Shown here: piece after piece, positions 1 to 10,297 of the stretch
Numbering within the stretch: position 1 is the stretch's first letter
Layout: the number at the start of each line of letters is the position of its first letter
Assembly: GCA_004764695.1 (NCBI GenBank)
Contig: SMSO01000034.1
Coordinates: 389,501-453,500, forward strand
Length of the DNA stretch: 64,000 nucleotides
Source: Schizochytrium sp. TIO01
Taxonomy: Eukaryota > Sar > Bigyra > Thraustochytrida > Thraustochytriidae
Reading direction: 5' to 3'
Translations under genes and position numbers: made by a program
The notes under the pieces: generated by a model
Databases searched by the model: none
Seen by the model: only the letters and a program-made list of their open reading frames with translations
Told to the model about the DNA's origin: nothing

Positions 1-1800
1 CAAGCCTCGCAATTCATTATACATAGCCTCTAATGCCTCTGGTTCACGAGCAGCCACACGCAAGAGATCAAGACTCAAGGTATTCGTGGTACCTTCCCAG
101 ATGGGCATAACACTTGCATCACGAAATATCGTAGACATGTGGTTATTCATCACACCTACAGCACCGAAAAGTTCCACGCCTTCGCTCATCAGGCGAACAA
201 GCTCGCGAGTTGTGAAAACCTTGACCAACGAAGTAGATGCGCGCAAAAGGGCATCCTCGTGAGAGCTGGCTTTGCCAGTTTCAACAAGACCCAGCAAGCG
301 AGCAACTTCAAAGACAAACAATGTACTCCCACGCACGTCCATGTCATACTCATAAAGGCTCTGCAAATGCAAAGGCTTATCAACAATTGCCTTTCCAAAT
401 GCATGTCTGTTATGTGCAAAGTCGATGGCTAGATTTCTCATGCGAATGCAGTACCCAACAGAGCTGAGTGCAGTGTGAAGACGCGTGATAGTGAGCATTG
501 GTGTTACAGCCTTCACGCCTGCTCCCTCTTTTGAGACCAGATGCGCATGGGCCCCCTCGAGAACCAGTTCGGCTGTGGGAAGTTGCTTGGTGGCCATTTT
601 ATCTTTAAGACGCTGCACCTTGATGTTATTCAGAGGAAGCTCCGTTGAGCCACCCTCAGCTGCCTCCTCAGATGTCAAGTGTCTCGGATCCTTGTGCGTG
701 CGCAAGAAGAACAAGGAAAGAGGCTTTCGGTCACGATCGAGATCAGGCGAAGCCTGATCTGTAATAGAAGCAAATGTCATCGTCATCTCGCTATCTACAG
801 CGGACGTAAACCATTTGTATCCATAAAGCGCATGTGTAGACGTCGCCGACGGGCGTTCTAAGGCAAAGGTTTGCGTCGCGCGTGCCAGATCTGAACCTCC
901 ATTCTTCTCCGTCATCCATTGGCCCGAGGTCCAAAACTTGGACGGGTCGCGCGAGGTTAGGTTCTGATACGCGTTGCGAAGCTCTTTGATAGTCTTCTCC
1001 TCGAGCTGGCGAGTTGGGGATTTAGGACTTAAAGAGCTCTGTTCGGAGAGCATCCCTCCAATTGCCAATGCGGCGCCATCAGTCATCGCAAGCGGGCAGC
1101 CAAACATGCCACTACTCGGGTTGAACATCATAAGCTTGATGACTTGATAAATGCGAGCATCTGGGGTGCGTCGTTCGTACGGAATTGCAACTAGGCCTTC
1201 GATCGCTGACTCTCGCTTAAAATAGCGCCATCCTTCAGACAAGTGCAAGCGATCAATGCGTTGGCCCCACTGGTTGTACTGCTCCAGTTGAGGCGGGAAC
1301 CGCTCCGCATTATCGGCCATCTTGAGGTACTCTGCACCACATTTCGCACCAAAATTGACCAGATCTGCTTCAATGTCCGCGAAGTCGCTCGCGTCTTTGA
1401 GCCAAACTTTCACAAAGCGCTGCAAGCTCTCGTCCTCCAAGTAAGTATTCCCGATGCGAGGTCCGCCTTGGAAGTCTTGCACGCGTTGATCCATGGCTGC
1501 TCTGTTCTTCAAGACCTCCTCGGTGAGGACTTCGTGTGTTGTTTTCGAGTGCTCTTCGACCGTGGTTTTCGTCGAAGAAGAAGTAGTAGACGAAAGTCGA
1601 GACGAGACCTGCTCTGTAAAGGCTGACTTGTTGTTGCCAGTTTCAACTCCAAGACACGCTCTAGGTCGCGCCCCTACAAGCGCAGGGACTCTTCCACCGC
1701 CAAAGTTTCTTACTAATTGCCGCGCAGCCAGAATCGGGTTCTGTTTCAACTCGTCTCGGAGCAGGACCTTTGCAGCTCGGGGGAGACCGTCCTGCAGCAT
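1..1800 (-). CDS. Acyl-CoA dehydrogenase, AidB-like (3' end off the window)
   Basis: FAD-dependent acyl-CoA dehydrogenase, expected to oxidise an acyl-CoA thioester at the alpha-beta bond and pass electrons to ETF, probably in the mitochondrion. The frame is open from an ATG at 1800 to the left edge (600 codons), with an in-frame stop at 1872. The first ~45 residues are Arg/Ala/Leu-rich without acids, like a mitochondrial presequence. A Ser/Thr-rich linker follows, then the family's helical domain with 'YNQWGQRID'. The flavin-binding signature 'MTEKNGGSDLARAT' is near residue 293. The C-terminal helices carry 'NRHAFGKAIVDKPLHLQ' and 'MPIWEGTTNTLSLDLLR'. The spacing and the 'IWEGTTN' motif favour the AidB/ACDH-11 branch over short-chain enzymes; the substrate cannot be told. 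The family is usually 540-620 residues, so only a short C-terminal piece is missing. No intron is seen. Confidence 0.9.
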   Translation of the reverse strand, partial: MLQDGLPRAAKVLLRDELKQNPILAARQLVRNFGGGRVPALVGARPRACLGVETGNNKSAFTEQVSSRLSSTTSSSTKTTVEEHSKTTHEVLTEEVLKNRAAMDQRVQDFQGGPRIGNTYLEDESLQRFVKVWLKDASDFADIEADLVNFGAKCGAEYLKMADNAERFPPQLEQYNQWGQRIDRLHLSEGWRYFKRESAIEGLVAIPYERRTPDARIYQVIKLMMFNPSSGMFGCPLAMTDGAALAIGGMLSEQSSLSPKSPTRQLEEKTIKELRNAYQNLTSRDPSKFWTSGQWMTEKNGGSDLARATQTFALERPSATSTHALYGYKWFTSAVDSEMTMTFASITDQASPDLDRDRKPLSLFFLRTHKDPRHLTSEEAAEGGSTELPLNNIKVQRLKDKMATKQLPTAELVLEGAHAHLVSKEGAGVKAVTPMLTITRLHTALSSVGYCIRMRNLAIDFAHNRHAFGKAIVDKPLHLQSLYEYDMDVRGSTLFVFEVARLLGLVETGKASSHEDALLRASTSLVKVFTTRELVRLMSEGVELFGAVGVMNNHMSTIFRDASVMPIWEGTTNTLSLDLLRVAAREPEALEAMYNELRGL

Positions 1801-2748
1801 GCCTCGCTGCCAGTCCGACAGGTGGGTCGAGAAGTGGGTTCTCAGACCTTTAAAAGCTCGGGGTCCTTGTTACTTTCGCAAAGACAACTCGTTCCTAAGC
1901 GTGCCCTTTTCAGAAGGTCCTTGCTCCAAAGCTTAAAGCTGCGATTGGGATTTGATTCGCACTGAAGAATCGAAGTCGAAATTACGTAATCATAGGAACT
2001 CCTAAAAGTCACAACGGAGAAAACTTTTTTGCCCATTTCTTTTCTGTAGTACTAAGTACCTAAACCCGGGTCGATGTCCTCAGACAGCTTTGGCATCAAG
2101 CCACGTTTAATGTGTCTCGAAACTGCAGCTGACAGCTTCATGGCTCTGGAGCTGACTCTGGGACGATTTCGTGTCAATCTTCGAGTTCCACAGAAAGCAT
2201 AAATACATCTATTAACTTACTTTTCAAGTCGAAGTTGAAGAATCTCGCGCCAAACCAGAAAAGATCTTGTGATTCGTGTAAGAGGTTACACTCCCACAAT
2301 GCTCCCTCATGGTACTTCCCTCTTGGGGCATATGCTCGAATGCGCAGGGTTCTTTTAGAAGTTTAGGCGAGGTCACGAGAGGATTTCACACCCTCTGAAA
2401 GCCGCTTACAAAAACGTTGAAAGAGGCCTTTAAAGTGGCCCATTCATATCGTGCACGAAACTGTTCAACGGACTCCTTGTGAGATGGAGGTCCTCATGGT
2501 ACGAGGAGTTCTGACTTGGAGGAAGTGCAAGCTGCTCGCATCGATGGCTGCCAAGCAGCAGGTTTTTGCCGCAGGTGCGTGGACCAGCCGGTAAATGAAG
2601 TCTGTCTGTACAAAGTGGATTTGTGTCGAAACAGTCGCATGATTTGAGGTTCATGCGCTTTATGCAGCGGGTGCTGGTTTTACAGAATTTTATATATTTC
2701 TATATTCACAAGACAGTCGTCCAAGTGTAACTCGTGGGGGTGGGAAGG
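1801..2748. other. Divergent intergenic region
   Basis: This 0.95-kb spacer separates two divergently transcribed genes and should hold both promoters. It contains short open frames on both strands, none with recognisable protein features. A 'tagtactaagtacctaaa' stretch at about 2046-2063 belongs to a motif class seen near other gene edges in this window. No RNA gene is visible. Confidence 0.6.
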
Positions 2749-4383
2749 ATGGGCTACCTTCGCAACCTCAAGTGGCAAATTGCAGTATTATTGGGCCACG
2801 AAAATCTTCTGAAAAAGAAGAGACTCCGTGCGAAGCGGACTCATATTGCAGAGGACGACGAAGAACGCGAGCTGGAAAAGAGGTACTCGTACTCATTTAT
2901 CGATAGAAATGTGCGCCGCAAACTGCGTCTTTGGCTTTCTCGAACGGAAATGGACGCCATAGCTCTACTTTTTGACTCCTTGAGCGAGACCTACCCAGGT
3001 CAGCGTCTTACACGGATTGAATTTCTTCACATGGTCATGCAGTCTAGTGGTTCGAGCAGCGAACGTCCTGAACCTCTGACGAAGACTGATGTAAATGATA
3101 TTCTTGCTCTCTTTGAACATGCCAAAACTATCCACCGGGACTACGAGTACATCATCCCAGGCAAGCACCACCCTTATGTGAAAGAGAGATACAAAAAGAA
3201 ACGCTGGTATCGACTCAAGCGCAAATATCTTGGTGAAAAATGGGTACAAAACCCCAAGACAGTCCCCGAAGAGTCTCCACTTGATCCAGAAGAAGAACGT
3301 CAACGAGACATGGAGAGGGACTCTATCGACCTGCATGAGCTACTTCTGGCATTTTCATTCTGGAAACGTATTGAGGTTGCTGGAGAAATTCTTGATGGGA
3401 TGGATGACATCACATTTTATTTTTTCCTCTTTGAAGCAGGATCAAAACTCCGACTTATGGAAGGTGAATTTGCAATGGCCATGCGAACGCTACTTGAGGC
3501 TGTGTACATTTCTGACTACGAAGACCCTATTGGGATTCCGACGGATTGTGACCCGGATGAGTACGAACGCCAAAAGGCAAAAGAAAATATCATAGCAGAT
3601 CTTGAGGAGCTTGATCGAAACTTTCTCATGGATACTAAAAGTTTAGAAATGGAACGCAAGAAAAAAAAACTTGTCGAAAGATACCTAGATTGCGTTTATG
3701 ACGACATTGACCAAGCAGAAATGCAGGTTCTTGATAAAGAAGACATTGAAGTATGGCTACATGATAACCCCGAAGCTCTGGCGGAATTCACAAACAATGA
3801 TGGAGAATCAATACTTGACCGCGCTCTTCAGGATGCCCATATTAAACAGGGTGATATAGATCGCGAACATTTCTATGCATTCATGGAAAACTCTCATATT
3901 CTTACACACGAATTGTGTCTCCGTTTGGAGATCAAGTTGTTTGAACTTTCCAGTAAAATTGCACAGGAAATTTTTGATATTAAGACAAGGCGCTCTGTGC
4001 GCCTCCAAGAGTTCCGTCAATTCTTGCGCGAGTCACCGGATAAGCGTCTGGCTTCTATGATTGTTCGCGTCTCGAGGGCTATCCGAATGGAGTATCAGCG
4101 CATTTCCCCACGGGCAAGGCAAGCTTTAATACAGGTGCTGCGATATCAGGTCAAGAAACCAAAATTTGCAACACCAAAAGACCCTGGAGAGGCGCTCAAG
4201 CAAAGAAAGCAGCTTCAATCCCCTTCTTTAACAGACTTGCGCAAGCGCTACGCAGATCGCTCGCCCTTAGAGAGACTAAGATTAGAGCCCCTTCCAGAAG
4301 CCATAGAAGATGAAGTAGCCACTACATATTCAGTTTATAGCTCTACTTATAGTGAGGCTTCCTCACGACACTCTGGAAAGTAA
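2749..4383 (+). CDS. Conserved-looking charged protein, function unknown
   Basis: I do not recognise this 544-residue protein. The ATG at 2749 is preferred to the upstream in-frame GTG at 2734. It is strongly charged: Lys/Arg-rich near residues 20-60 and 140-170, and acidic around 175-195 and 250-300. Many predicted helices resemble EF-hand-like or armadillo-like packing, but no canonical DxDxDG calcium loop is visible. The segment 'DITFYFFLFEAG' is the most hydrophobic stretch and is too short and too charged around it for a clear membrane span. The C-terminus is Ser/Tyr-rich ('TYSVYSSTYSEASSRHS'), a plausible phosphorylation tail. The gene converges on the MoeA gene with 78 bp between stops. 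Uniform coding across the frame makes it a real gene; cytosolic or cytoskeletal roles would be guesses. Confidence 0.75.
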   Translation: MGYLRNLKWQIAVLLGHENLLKKKRLRAKRTHIAEDDEERELEKRYSYSFIDRNVRRKLRLWLSRTEMDAIALLFDSLSETYPGQRLTRIEFLHMVMQSSGSSSERPEPLTKTDVNDILALFEHAKTIHRDYEYIIPGKHHPYVKERYKKKRWYRLKRKYLGEKWVQNPKTVPEESPLDPEEERQRDMERDSIDLHELLLAFSFWKRIEVAGEILDGMDDITFYFFLFEAGSKLRLMEGEFAMAMRTLLEAVYISDYEDPIGIPTDCDPDEYERQKAKENIIADLEELDRNFLMDTKSLEMERKKKKLVERYLDCVYDDIDQAEMQVLDKEDIEVWLHDNPEALAEFTNNDGESILDRALQDAHIKQGDIDREHFYAFMENSHILTHELCLRLEIKLFELSSKIAQEIFDIKTRRSVRLQEFRQFLRESPDKRLASMIVRVSRAIRMEYQRISPRARQALIQVLRYQVKKPKFATPKDPGEALKQRKQLQSPSLTDLRKRYADRSPLERLRLEPLPEAIEDEVATTYSVYSSTYSEASSRHSGK

Positions 4384-4461
4384 AAAGTAAAGTTTATTAG
4401 TGAAAGTACAGAAGAAACAAATCCGCACAATGATTGAACACTGCGCAGTAGTAAATAACTA

Positions 4462-6252
4462 CTATATCCCCCTTTCATTTAACTTTCGACCTCTATTCAA
4501 TTTCTCGAAAACTATTACATCGATGCTCTTTATAGCGTTGAGAACAGAAGAAATCTGAGCTTGAAGAACGTGCGGCTTTTGAGCAAAACTTAATCGAAAA
4601 ACTAGTCTACCGTTTGGTGCTTGCCATGCACTTTCTTCCCCAAGACAGGGCGGGGCTTGAGACCGTAATACTTCCGATAAGCCTGGTACTGGTTTACATG
4701 ATTGTTTGAGTAGAAAATCATCTAAGGCACCCTCGAAAAGATATCCTGCCTGCGCAGGCAGAACAAAGAGGCCGTGTTTCGTGTTCTCAGATGATAATTC
4801 CATAGCCAGCTTTGCTTCCAGATTTTCCACTGCAATATCAAGCACATCTACAACTGCTCCTGCACCTTGGGCTACGTTAGTGAAGATTTTGCAAGCGTCA
4901 GATCCGGCACTCACCAGTGCAGTCGCTACCACGGGGCCACTTGATGCTTTGATGAAAGAAATATCATTTGGGGGCAATGCCAAATCTTTGTGCATACGCA
5001 AATCGCTGAAAACAACAGCTGTGACTTCGGTTCCCATTCGCATGACACCTGCGCCGAAGGCTCTTGCATCTGGGAGTTCTAACAAGACATCTGTTTCAAG
5101 CATGGATGCAAGAGCAGAGCTTCGCTGAAAACCAGTGCTCTTTGCAAGAAAACCACCCTTACCATCATGCGAAAGCTTTGCACGGTGAAATTCAGGTCGA
5201 ACTGGATCGAGCTTAATATCGCTTGCAAGATTACACCGTAGACGAGCAGGCCGAACCTTTGAGTACCCCATAAGGGTCCTCAGTGCTGGTGCGACAAGAA
5301 GATCAAAGGTAACCATGCCAGAAACAGGATTTCCAGGCAGACTAAACACTAAAGTATTCTGTACAGTTGCACATATACATGGCTTACCAGGCTTCATAAA
5401 AAGACGTTCAACATGTACTTGGCCAAATTGGTTGATTGTACGCCGTATGAAGTCTCGTTCTCCTTTGCTAACCGCACCAGTTGTAATGAGAACATCGAGA
5501 CTATGCTGCGATATAAGCTTGGGCATCCAGTCATCCGCTTGATTGACATCAGGGATAATGCCAAGATTTACGATTTGGGGAGCACAGGCCCGCATAATGT
5601 CTCGCGTGCGTGCAAGCAGCATTGGTCGATTAGAGTCAAAGATGAAACCTTCTCGGGGTGCTTGACCAGGCGCCAGCAGTTCATCTCCAGTAGACAGCAC
5701 GCCGACTCGAGGTGCACTGTAAACAGCCACCTGAGTTTGATTGAACATGGATAGAACTCCAATTTCAGCTGCTGTAATGTTCTGACCTTTCTTCAACAGA
5801 AGCGTCCCTTTGGTCATATCAGATCCGACCTCTCGCACATCATGGTGTTCTCTGATGCCTTGAAGTTTGATACGAACAGCTTTGTCACCAACAAGTTCAG
5901 TTTGTTCAATCTCAACAACTGCATTCGACCCTGGAGGAAGAATTGATCCAGTGGTAACATAGGCTGCCTGACCGGGACCAACAGAGACAGACTTGAGATC
6001 AGAACCAGCAAAGACACTCCCAACAAGCGTCAGATCTGTGGCCGGCGAATTTTGTAGATCTTCAGCTTTAACAGCATACCCGTCTTTGATACTGGTCGGA
6101 AATTGTGGGATGGACCACGGCGCGTATACGTCCTCCGCCAGCGCATATCCAAGTGCATTCTCGACATCGACAGTTTCTTTCTTCTGATACTTTGCAGCTT
6201 CACGGAGGACCTTGCTAAGTGCTTCCTCTACTGGCATCATCGTATCCGTCAT
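4462..6252 (-). CDS. Molybdenum insertase MoeA/Cnx1-E with degenerate MogA-like C-terminus
   Basis: Molybdenum-cofactor synthesis enzyme of the MoeA / Cnx1-E / gephyrin-E family, which inserts molybdate into adenylated molybdopterin. Of 596 residues, about 1-430 are the E domain: 'SIKDGYAV' near 50, 'TTGAVSKGERDFIR' with its active-site Asp, 'MKPGKP' and 'LPGNPVSGMVTFD'. About 435-596 matches the order of a MogA/Cnx1-G domain: an SAG-like start, helix, 'GLFVLPAQAG' where TTGGTG is expected, then 'PGLSEVLR' and a final strand-helix. The GGTG molybdopterin-adenylation loop is absent, so adenylyltransferase activity is doubtful. The fusion order E then G is the plant Cnx1 order; gephyrin is G then E. 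The ATG at 6252 is the first in frame. The E-domain call is secure; the G-like call is inference from residue pattern only. Confidence 0.92.
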   Translation of the reverse strand: MTDTMMPVEEALSKVLREAAKYQKKETVDVENALGYALAEDVYAPWSIPQFPTSIKDGYAVKAEDLQNSPATDLTLVGSVFAGSDLKSVSVGPGQAAYVTTGSILPPGSNAVVEIEQTELVGDKAVRIKLQGIREHHDVREVGSDMTKGTLLLKKGQNITAAEIGVLSMFNQTQVAVYSAPRVGVLSTGDELLAPGQAPREGFIFDSNRPMLLARTRDIMRACAPQIVNLGIIPDVNQADDWMPKLISQHSLDVLITTGAVSKGERDFIRRTINQFGQVHVERLFMKPGKPCICATVQNTLVFSLPGNPVSGMVTFDLLVAPALRTLMGYSKVRPARLRCNLASDIKLDPVRPEFHRAKLSHDGKGGFLAKSTGFQRSSALASMLETDVLLELPDARAFGAGVMRMGTEVTAVVFSDLRMHKDLALPPNDISFIKASSGPVVATALVSAGSDACKIFTNVAQGAGAVVDVLDIAVENLEAKLAMELSSENTKHGLFVLPAQAGYLFEGALDDFLLKQSCKPVPGLSEVLRSQAPPCLGEESAWQAPNGRLVFRLSFAQKPHVLQAQISSVLNAIKSIDVIVFEKLNRGRKLNERGI

Positions 6253-6487
6253 CTTCGCTGCTCTGTCTCACTGAGGAACTCTAAATATCCCGACACACAA
6301 ACTGCGCAAGCTGTGAATCGAACGAGAAGCCTATAATCTATGTCAAACGTAGTTCTCCCTAAGAGCGCAGAGTTCGCGCGCGTTGGTTTGAGGCAGTGTC
6401 TCTTTGCGTTTTGTATGCTGCAAAAGTTGTAGTACTACTATCTTTCTGTCCTGATGAAGTTGCACCTTTCTCATGAGTGATCGAAGC
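6253..6487. promoter_or_regulatory. Upstream region of the MoeA gene, abutting the transposon-like element
   Basis: This is the short 5' flank of the minus-strand MoeA gene and should contain its promoter. It includes 'gtagtactactatc' at about 6429-6442, part of which recurs on the far side of the inverted-repeat element. No TATA box is convincing. Confidence 0.35.
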
Positions 6488-6636
6488 AAAAAGATTTTTT
6501 TTGATCAAATTTTTCTGAAGTGCGCATACTTAGCGCTTCACTGCTGGAGAAAAACCTCCACGAAACAATCTCTAACAATATATGAAGGGGGCGTCTTAAA
6601 GTAAGGCACCCTTTTTTAAATTTAGTTTAAACTAGT
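6488..6636 (+). repeat. Left terminal inverted repeat
   Basis: It matches the reverse complement of 11558-11702. Conserved blocks in order are 'tttctgaag', 'gcgcatacttagcgcttcac', 'aacaatatatgaaggg' and the palindromic 'agtttaaactagt'. Small indels in the middle show the copies have diverged since insertion. Confidence 0.75.
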
Positions 6637-6644
6637 AGGTAGTA

Positions 6645-7040
6645 CCTATACTGTTCTTCTTAAATTTTATGTTTCTTGGTCTTATTCCTTCACTTAACTT
6701 TATAGTTGATGTTCTTCGCAAACTTTATGTTTAACCTCATCTTATTCTTTTACTTAGTGTTATTCGCTGTTCTTAATTTGAAGGCTATTTATAAATAATC
6801 ATAAAATGCTTGGCTTCTCAAAATTTATGCTCTACTCAAACACTGTTCTTCTTACACTTTTTATGCTTTACTTGAATACTGTTCTTCTTTAACTTATGTT
6901 TTACAGCTTAATCTTTTTCCTTTACTTAACCTCATTGCTACTGTTCTTCTCAAACTTTATGTTCTCCTTAAACTTTATGTATTCTACTTACGGAGTACCC
7001 TCACAACGAGAAATCATGAATCCTCACATTGTTCTTCTAT
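6645..7040 (+). repeat. Degenerate AT-rich minisatellite inside the element
   Basis: A motif close to 'ctgttcttcttaaacttta' recurs at about 6651, 6709, 6768, 6842, 6880, 6941 and 7028. The spacers are 38-87 bp and rich in 'cttattccttt' and 'ttacttaac'. The copies are strongly diverged. The position just inside the left inverted repeat resembles the subterminal repeats of DNA transposons. It is not coding. Confidence 0.55.
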
Positions 7041-7405
7041 TCGAAATACGGAATAGCTCTATTTAGGCGTTCTATTCTTCTTGAGCTCAAAATTTGGCAC
7101 ACAATTATTAAAATCTAACATTTACATTAGCGACATAGTCCCAATACACAGCTACAGTATCATTCAAAAGAAAGATTGTTGATTTCTCGTTTCAGTATTC
7201 AATTTTGTTCGTTCCGTGAATGTAGTCTAACTCAACTATCCAACTGGTCTATACATTACCTGCCACTTCCGACCGAACACAGTCCCGAACGTGCAAATAA
7301 TTCGACCTATACGAATACGAAACACATTATGTTGTAACTCTGGATACCAAGCAAAAAGGAAACCAACTTATACTTTACATTACTAACCTCTTCTTTTTCA
7401 CACAG

Positions 7406-7696
7406 TTTATTGTACTTACCAATAAAGACCTCCTGCGATACCTCGAAGATCCCTACGAATCGCCCATCCGAAGTACTAAGTTTTGGACCATTCCTGACGT
7501 CACCAGATATCAAGCTCGCGCCTTGGACAGAATTCTTTCCTTTAAGGAGAACTCATCCCCTCACATCAGACAGGACATCGAAACAAAGTTCGACGTCGCG
7601 ACTTTCATACTTCAGGCAGCATATCCAGATAAGTTCTCTTCGCCCATTTCGTACTCTCACGTCATACATAACGAAAGAACTCTTCATGTTAAAGAG
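7406..7696 (+). CDS. Exon-like frame of unknown protein within the element
   Basis: A 97-codon open frame bounded by splice-like signals: a pyrimidine run ending 'tttttcacacag' just before 7406, and 'aaagag|gtaaat' after 7696. The translation starts with 'FIVLTNKDLLRYLEDPYE' and includes 'TKFWTIPDVTRYQARALDR' and 'HIRQDIETKFDVATFIL', which read like a normal soluble protein. No start codon or partner exon was identified. It may be part of the element's original protein set (for example a transposase fragment) or a captured host exon. The family is not recognised. Confidence 0.35.
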
Positions 7697-8654
7697 GTAA
7701 ATTTTGCATAGATCCCCGTCAGGGGGGTGTTTTTTGTACAGGGAAGGGGGAAAAGAACAGAAAAAGAACAGGAGTGGCACGGCATACAAAAAGTTGCTAT
7801 GTAATTTATTCGCCAAGCAAATCCCGGAAAAAATTTGTATGGATTCTGTGGAGGGGACACATGCCATGTGTGCCTCATGATTTTTTGATTAAAAATTGGT
7901 AATTTTATTTTTAGTGCTCATAAAATTACTTCTGCCTCTATGTAACACAGTAACTAAAAGTCTCAGTCGGGTTTAGAGAGAAAAGTTAAAAAGTTGAATT
8001 TCATTTCAAGGTTTTTGAATTTCATTTTCTGTCTAAGAAAAGCTTTCTATGCCTCTTACGTCACTGTGATTTAGCTCTCTCACACTCCACTGAGCTGAAA
8101 GTTCGCTATCTAGTCTTTTAATATATTGCTAGTAAAACTAGATGTCGAGTCACTCATGCGAGTTGGATTGGAGGAGTTGAACTGTAAAAGCTCCAAGCCC
8201 AAATTTCTTCAAAGTGAGAAAGACTGTAGAAGAGATAATCAAGACCAAGGTAATTAATAGCCAAGCTCGCGGCGCAGGTTCAAAACGTTCTCGAAATGAA
8301 ACCGTCGATCCAAATGCTGAAGAATTAAGTATATTGGAGTGTTTCCTTGACCAAATTGGGATTGAAAGAGATCTAGACGAGGAGCCTGAACACGAATTTG
8401 AGGAGGTGAACGAAGCGAGGACAGACACCAAAACATTACAGATTACAGATTACGAAAAGGAAAATTTATAGTGGAATGCATTGAAAGAGGTTTCGCAAAT
8501 ATCCAGCTCTGCACAGGCTTGAAAAAAATTTGATACGGGTAATTTGAAAAGTTGGGTACAGGTGGCCTGAAGGTGCTGACTAATGCACAATGTGGCTATA
8601 GCTTTTGGAATACTACGTCTAATTGCTCATCGTGAGATCAATTTCTTCATGGCG
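7697..8654. other. Element interior, mostly non-coding
   Basis: This stretch is AT-rich and holds one acidic open frame at 8214-8471. That frame has no ATG; its translation contains 'KRSRNETVDPNAEELSILE' and an Asp/Glu-rich end. It follows a possible acceptor ('tttcttcaaag') and could be an exon of the same decayed element protein. Nothing else is supported. Confidence 0.3.
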
Positions 8655-9056
8655 TAAAGCTTGTCCTTTTCCCGATTTTAAAAGATTCGGATTGGTATCT
8701 CATGACTGTGGATTTTGTGCAAAGACGTATACTTGCGTTTGATCCAATGAAAAACTCTTCTGGGTCATGCTTGTTTCGAGGATTATCAAAGGTTGCTTGA
8801 TGAAGTTCTGCACATCCAAACTGACCTGGGTGAGTGGAAATTTGAATTTGTTGATGGCGAGCAAGAGAACTCTTATAATTGTGGAATCTACGTGATGGCA
8901 ATGATTGATGGTCTCTTCTCTGGAGGAGACATCCGTGAGCCTACTAGGAAATTTGAGCTCTCTTCTGCCCCCCAGTTGCGCATCTCATTCGATGGTCAAG
9001 TTACTGATGACAGGCATTGCAGCGACATACTTACACCTGCAAATGTTAAGTTTTGA
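8655..9056 (+). pseudogene. Ulp1/SENP-type cysteine protease domain, frame-broken relic
   Basis: Two adjacent reading frames together spell the core of a Ulp1-like (C48) peptidase. The first, up to about 8790, gives 'VLFPILKDSDWYLMTVDF' and 'RRILAFDPM', the usual hydrophobic strand, H-W region and Asp strand. The second, from about 8790, gives 'DYQRLLDEVLHIQ' and then 'ENSYNCGIYVMAMID', the catalytic Cys strand (normally Q...DCGxYV). The expected catalytic His before Trp is Asp here, and a single-base shift near 8785-8795 joins the two frames. A stop lies upstream of the first frame. The domain is therefore probably inactive. Ulp1 domains are frequent passengers of eukaryotic DNA transposons, which fits the flanking inverted repeats. 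Confidence 0.55.
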
Positions 9057-10297
9057 AGATGTTTTACAAGATACTGTCAACTTCTCTAAAATTGAAGATG
9101 CAAACTCCTACGAATAGATTATAGCTGCATTCACTATTAAGCTTGGGGCTAGGCAAACTTCAAGCCTTCAAGAGAATAACAACAGCTCTCTCACGTTGTC
9201 CAGTGACTCTGACTCTGACTCTACCTTCTAATTATATAGCGCTCTCTCTGTCCCATAGATATGTACTAGTACCATAAATTATAAACCATTTATCCTGTTC
9301 TTCCAAGTTCCCTAATAAGGAGTTAATATGTATACAAAAACCCTGAAATGACTTATACGTACCCAAACCTTACCGTTAAAGAGAACCGCAAGTACCTCCT
9401 CCACAAGAGCCGCTTTCAGAATGTTGGCGACTCACCCAACCTATGCCACACAGAACTGTGCTTTTACTGGCCTTTCCAGCTTCAAGAAAGTGATGACTCC
9501 GCCTCGTCTATTCTCGTTCAGGTCGCACCAGGTGAACCCGTCGATTCCTAGATGCCAAGCTTACCAGACATTTAGCTACTCCAACGCAATAAATAAGACT
9601 TTCTACTTTTTCTTAGACTGTCCGGTTTGTCTAAGACCTCCTACTTCCGCGTCTATATGATTACTCAGTATTAAACTTGTATCTAAAACAAAAACGCGCT
9701 TCAGATTGTGGGGTTCCTCCACCCGAGTATTGATGTTTATCAGTATTAATTGTCTGCTAGAACAGAGAACCTAACGACCATGTGTCTCTGTTTACCTAAC
9801 CACCACTAAGAATGTCCTAAACTCAACTATCAATCGGAGAATCATGAGAACATGATAGCATATGGACAGGTGAGGTTAGGGAGGGTAAATAAACTAAACG
9901 AGCTTCATCCCGGACAGAGCTAGACTGTTGAATTGATCAATGACTTAAGTAGGCGAATTTTTTTTCGGGGCGTAAGAAGTCCTCAAATACTCTGTCGGAA
10001 ATAAACGTTTACCCGACGTGACTTTGTCCAGAAATAGCCTTTTAGTACACTTTCCAATTTAAGACGTAGTACTTTTGAAAAGTACTAGAGTAACCAGGGC
10101 TAACTACCAACATAGTATCGTAAGGGAAGAGGCAACTGTCGGGGCCTAAGTAGGTTGTCCCACAATTTCCAAACAAGGAAACGATCGACATCGCGCAGGC
10201 AAATAGGCAAAGCACGCACGCACGCACGCAGACCAACCGCGCACAGAGCACTGTGTCGAACGCCATATCCGAGCTGGTTCAGGGAGAAGGTCAGATC
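9057..10297. other. Element interior without a supported gene
   Basis: Overlapping frames at 9348-9551 and 9421-9660 lack family features. A short (CGCA)n microsatellite lies at about 10212-10231, just upstream of the lipase-like gene. No RNA gene or further inverted repeat is seen. Confidence 0.4.
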
